Below, in pieces: positions 5,520 through 5,925 of a DNA stretch of 5,925 nt. Position 1 is the stretch's first letter; each line of letters opens with the position of its first letter. Origin of the DNA: Spirochaetaceae bacterium (GTDB lineage Bacteria > Spirochaetota > Spirochaetia > B11-G9). Position numbers and translations under genes: made by a program. The notes beneath the pieces are model-generated. The model saw only the letters and a program-made list of their open reading frames with translations, had not been told where the DNA came from and ran no database searches. The DNA lies in NCBI GenBank assembly GCA_030643345.1, contig DAOWMA010000144.1, positions 1 through 5,925 of the forward strand. The letters run 5' to 3'.

Positions 5520-5547
5520 TTGATATTTTTAATCATCCGCGTATACT
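5520..5547 (+). promoter_or_regulatory. Promoter giving a leaderless mRNA for the PEGA lipoprotein
   Basis: TTGATA (5520-5525) and TATACT (5542-5547) are separated by 16 bases, a strong sigma-70-type match on the plus strand. The -10 box ends only 6 bases before the ATG at 5554, so the predicted transcript begins at or next to the A of the start codon. No ribosome binding site exists between them. The remaining part of the divergent region, 5464-5519, must hold the channel operon promoter; the best minus-strand candidate is a lone TATATT at 5495-5500 with no good -35 box. Confidence 0.65.
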
Positions 5548-5553
5548 TTTACT

Positions 5554-5925
5554 ATGAAGACAAAAAAAAGGTTCATCCTGATACTAATAATTATTTTTTC
5601 AGTTTTTTGGGGAACAAGCTGTATGACTTCTAAAGGAGATCTGTTCAGTGACATTGTTTCAACAGACTCAGAGGATATTGAAGAAGATGAATCTGAAGAC
5701 AAACCAGGCCTGACAATCAGAACATCACCCATCTGGTGCGATGTATATATAGGAGACATTTATGCAGGCATTTCGCCCGTTACAGAGCTCCTCACTTCCG
5801 GTAATTACAGAATTACTGTAGAAAAAGAGGGCTATTACACTGTAACAGAATGGGTTAACTACACAGAAAATGACAGTGTGGAAATAAAAATTGATCTGGA
5901 ACCAATTACAGGATTTCTACAGATA
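5554..5925 (+). CDS. PEGA-domain lipoprotein, C-terminus cut by window edge
   Basis: The frame is open for 124 codons from the ATG at 5554 to the window edge. A lipoprotein signal is clear: MKTKKR, a long isoleucine-rich core, and lipobox GTSC with Cys23. An acidic linker rich in Asp, Glu and Ser (about 29-50) leads to a PEGA domain (about 53-117) with the typical SPIWCDVYIGDIYAGISPVT strand-turn-strand and the SGNYRITVEKEGYY core at 82-95. A second repeat probably starts at 119 (TGFLQI). PEGA domains are small beta folds in surface and envelope proteins, likely involved in protein or glycan contacts; the exact role is unknown. An in-frame stop at 5530-5532 with no start codon after it rules out an upstream start, yet no ribosome binding site precedes the ATG. 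AAAGGAG at about 5632 lies after the signal sequence and would yield an unexported protein, so I rejected it as the start site. Confidence 0.82.
   Translation, partial: MKTKKRFILILIIIFSVFWGTSCMTSKGDLFSDIVSTDSEDIEEDESEDKPGLTIRTSPIWCDVYIGDIYAGISPVTELLTSGNYRITVEKEGYYTVTEWVNYTENDSVEIKIDLEPITGFLQI

Noticed and set aside
5529..5759. A 76-codon minus-strand frame opposite the PEGA lipoprotein.
   Set aside because: It covers the lipoprotein signal and promoter on the other strand and shows no domain.

Overview
The window looks like chromosomal DNA from a free-living, moderately AT-rich bacterium, most likely a spirochaete. That placement is inference. It rests on a LruC-domain (DUF4842) lipoprotein of the kind first named in Leptospira, a PEGA-domain lipoprotein, a TTG-started exported protein, and a stand-alone cyclic-nucleotide-binding protein. 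No rRNA, tRNA or marker gene is present to settle it. Genes from 1 to 5463 all read on the minus strand; a divergent plus-strand gene starts at 5554. No RNA genes, insertion sequences or CRISPR arrays were seen.

Layout. 1-1401: a large surface or periplasmic lipoprotein with a calcium-loop motif and a LruC domain, its C-terminus beyond the window, with its own promoter at 1439-1466. 1594-3063: a toxin-antitoxin island. It holds a vapBC pair (1594-2195) with a palindromic operator over the vapB ribosome binding site and start, a C-terminal remnant of a Uma2-family nuclease (2265-2453), and a MazF toxin with a ribbon-helix-helix antitoxin (2449-2995) behind a near-consensus promoter. 3138-5463: a compact three-gene operon, transcribed in the order RCK-gated potassium channel, stand-alone cyclic-nucleotide-binding-domain protein, exported protein of unknown function, with gaps of 10 and 18 bases. 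5464-5553: divergent control region. 5554-5925: the start of a PEGA-domain lipoprotein that appears to be expressed from a leaderless mRNA.

How the genes may work together. In each toxin-antitoxin pair the antitoxin gene comes first and overlaps the toxin gene, the usual arrangement for tight coupling of expression. The channel operon is the most interesting unit. A two-transmembrane K+ channel with a C-terminal RCK module but no cyclic-nucleotide domain of its own is followed at once by a soluble cyclic-nucleotide-binding domain with no DNA-binding domain, and then by a small exported protein. This could be a K+ channel gated in trans by a second-messenger sensor. The gene order and domains are seen in the sequence; the functional link is inference.
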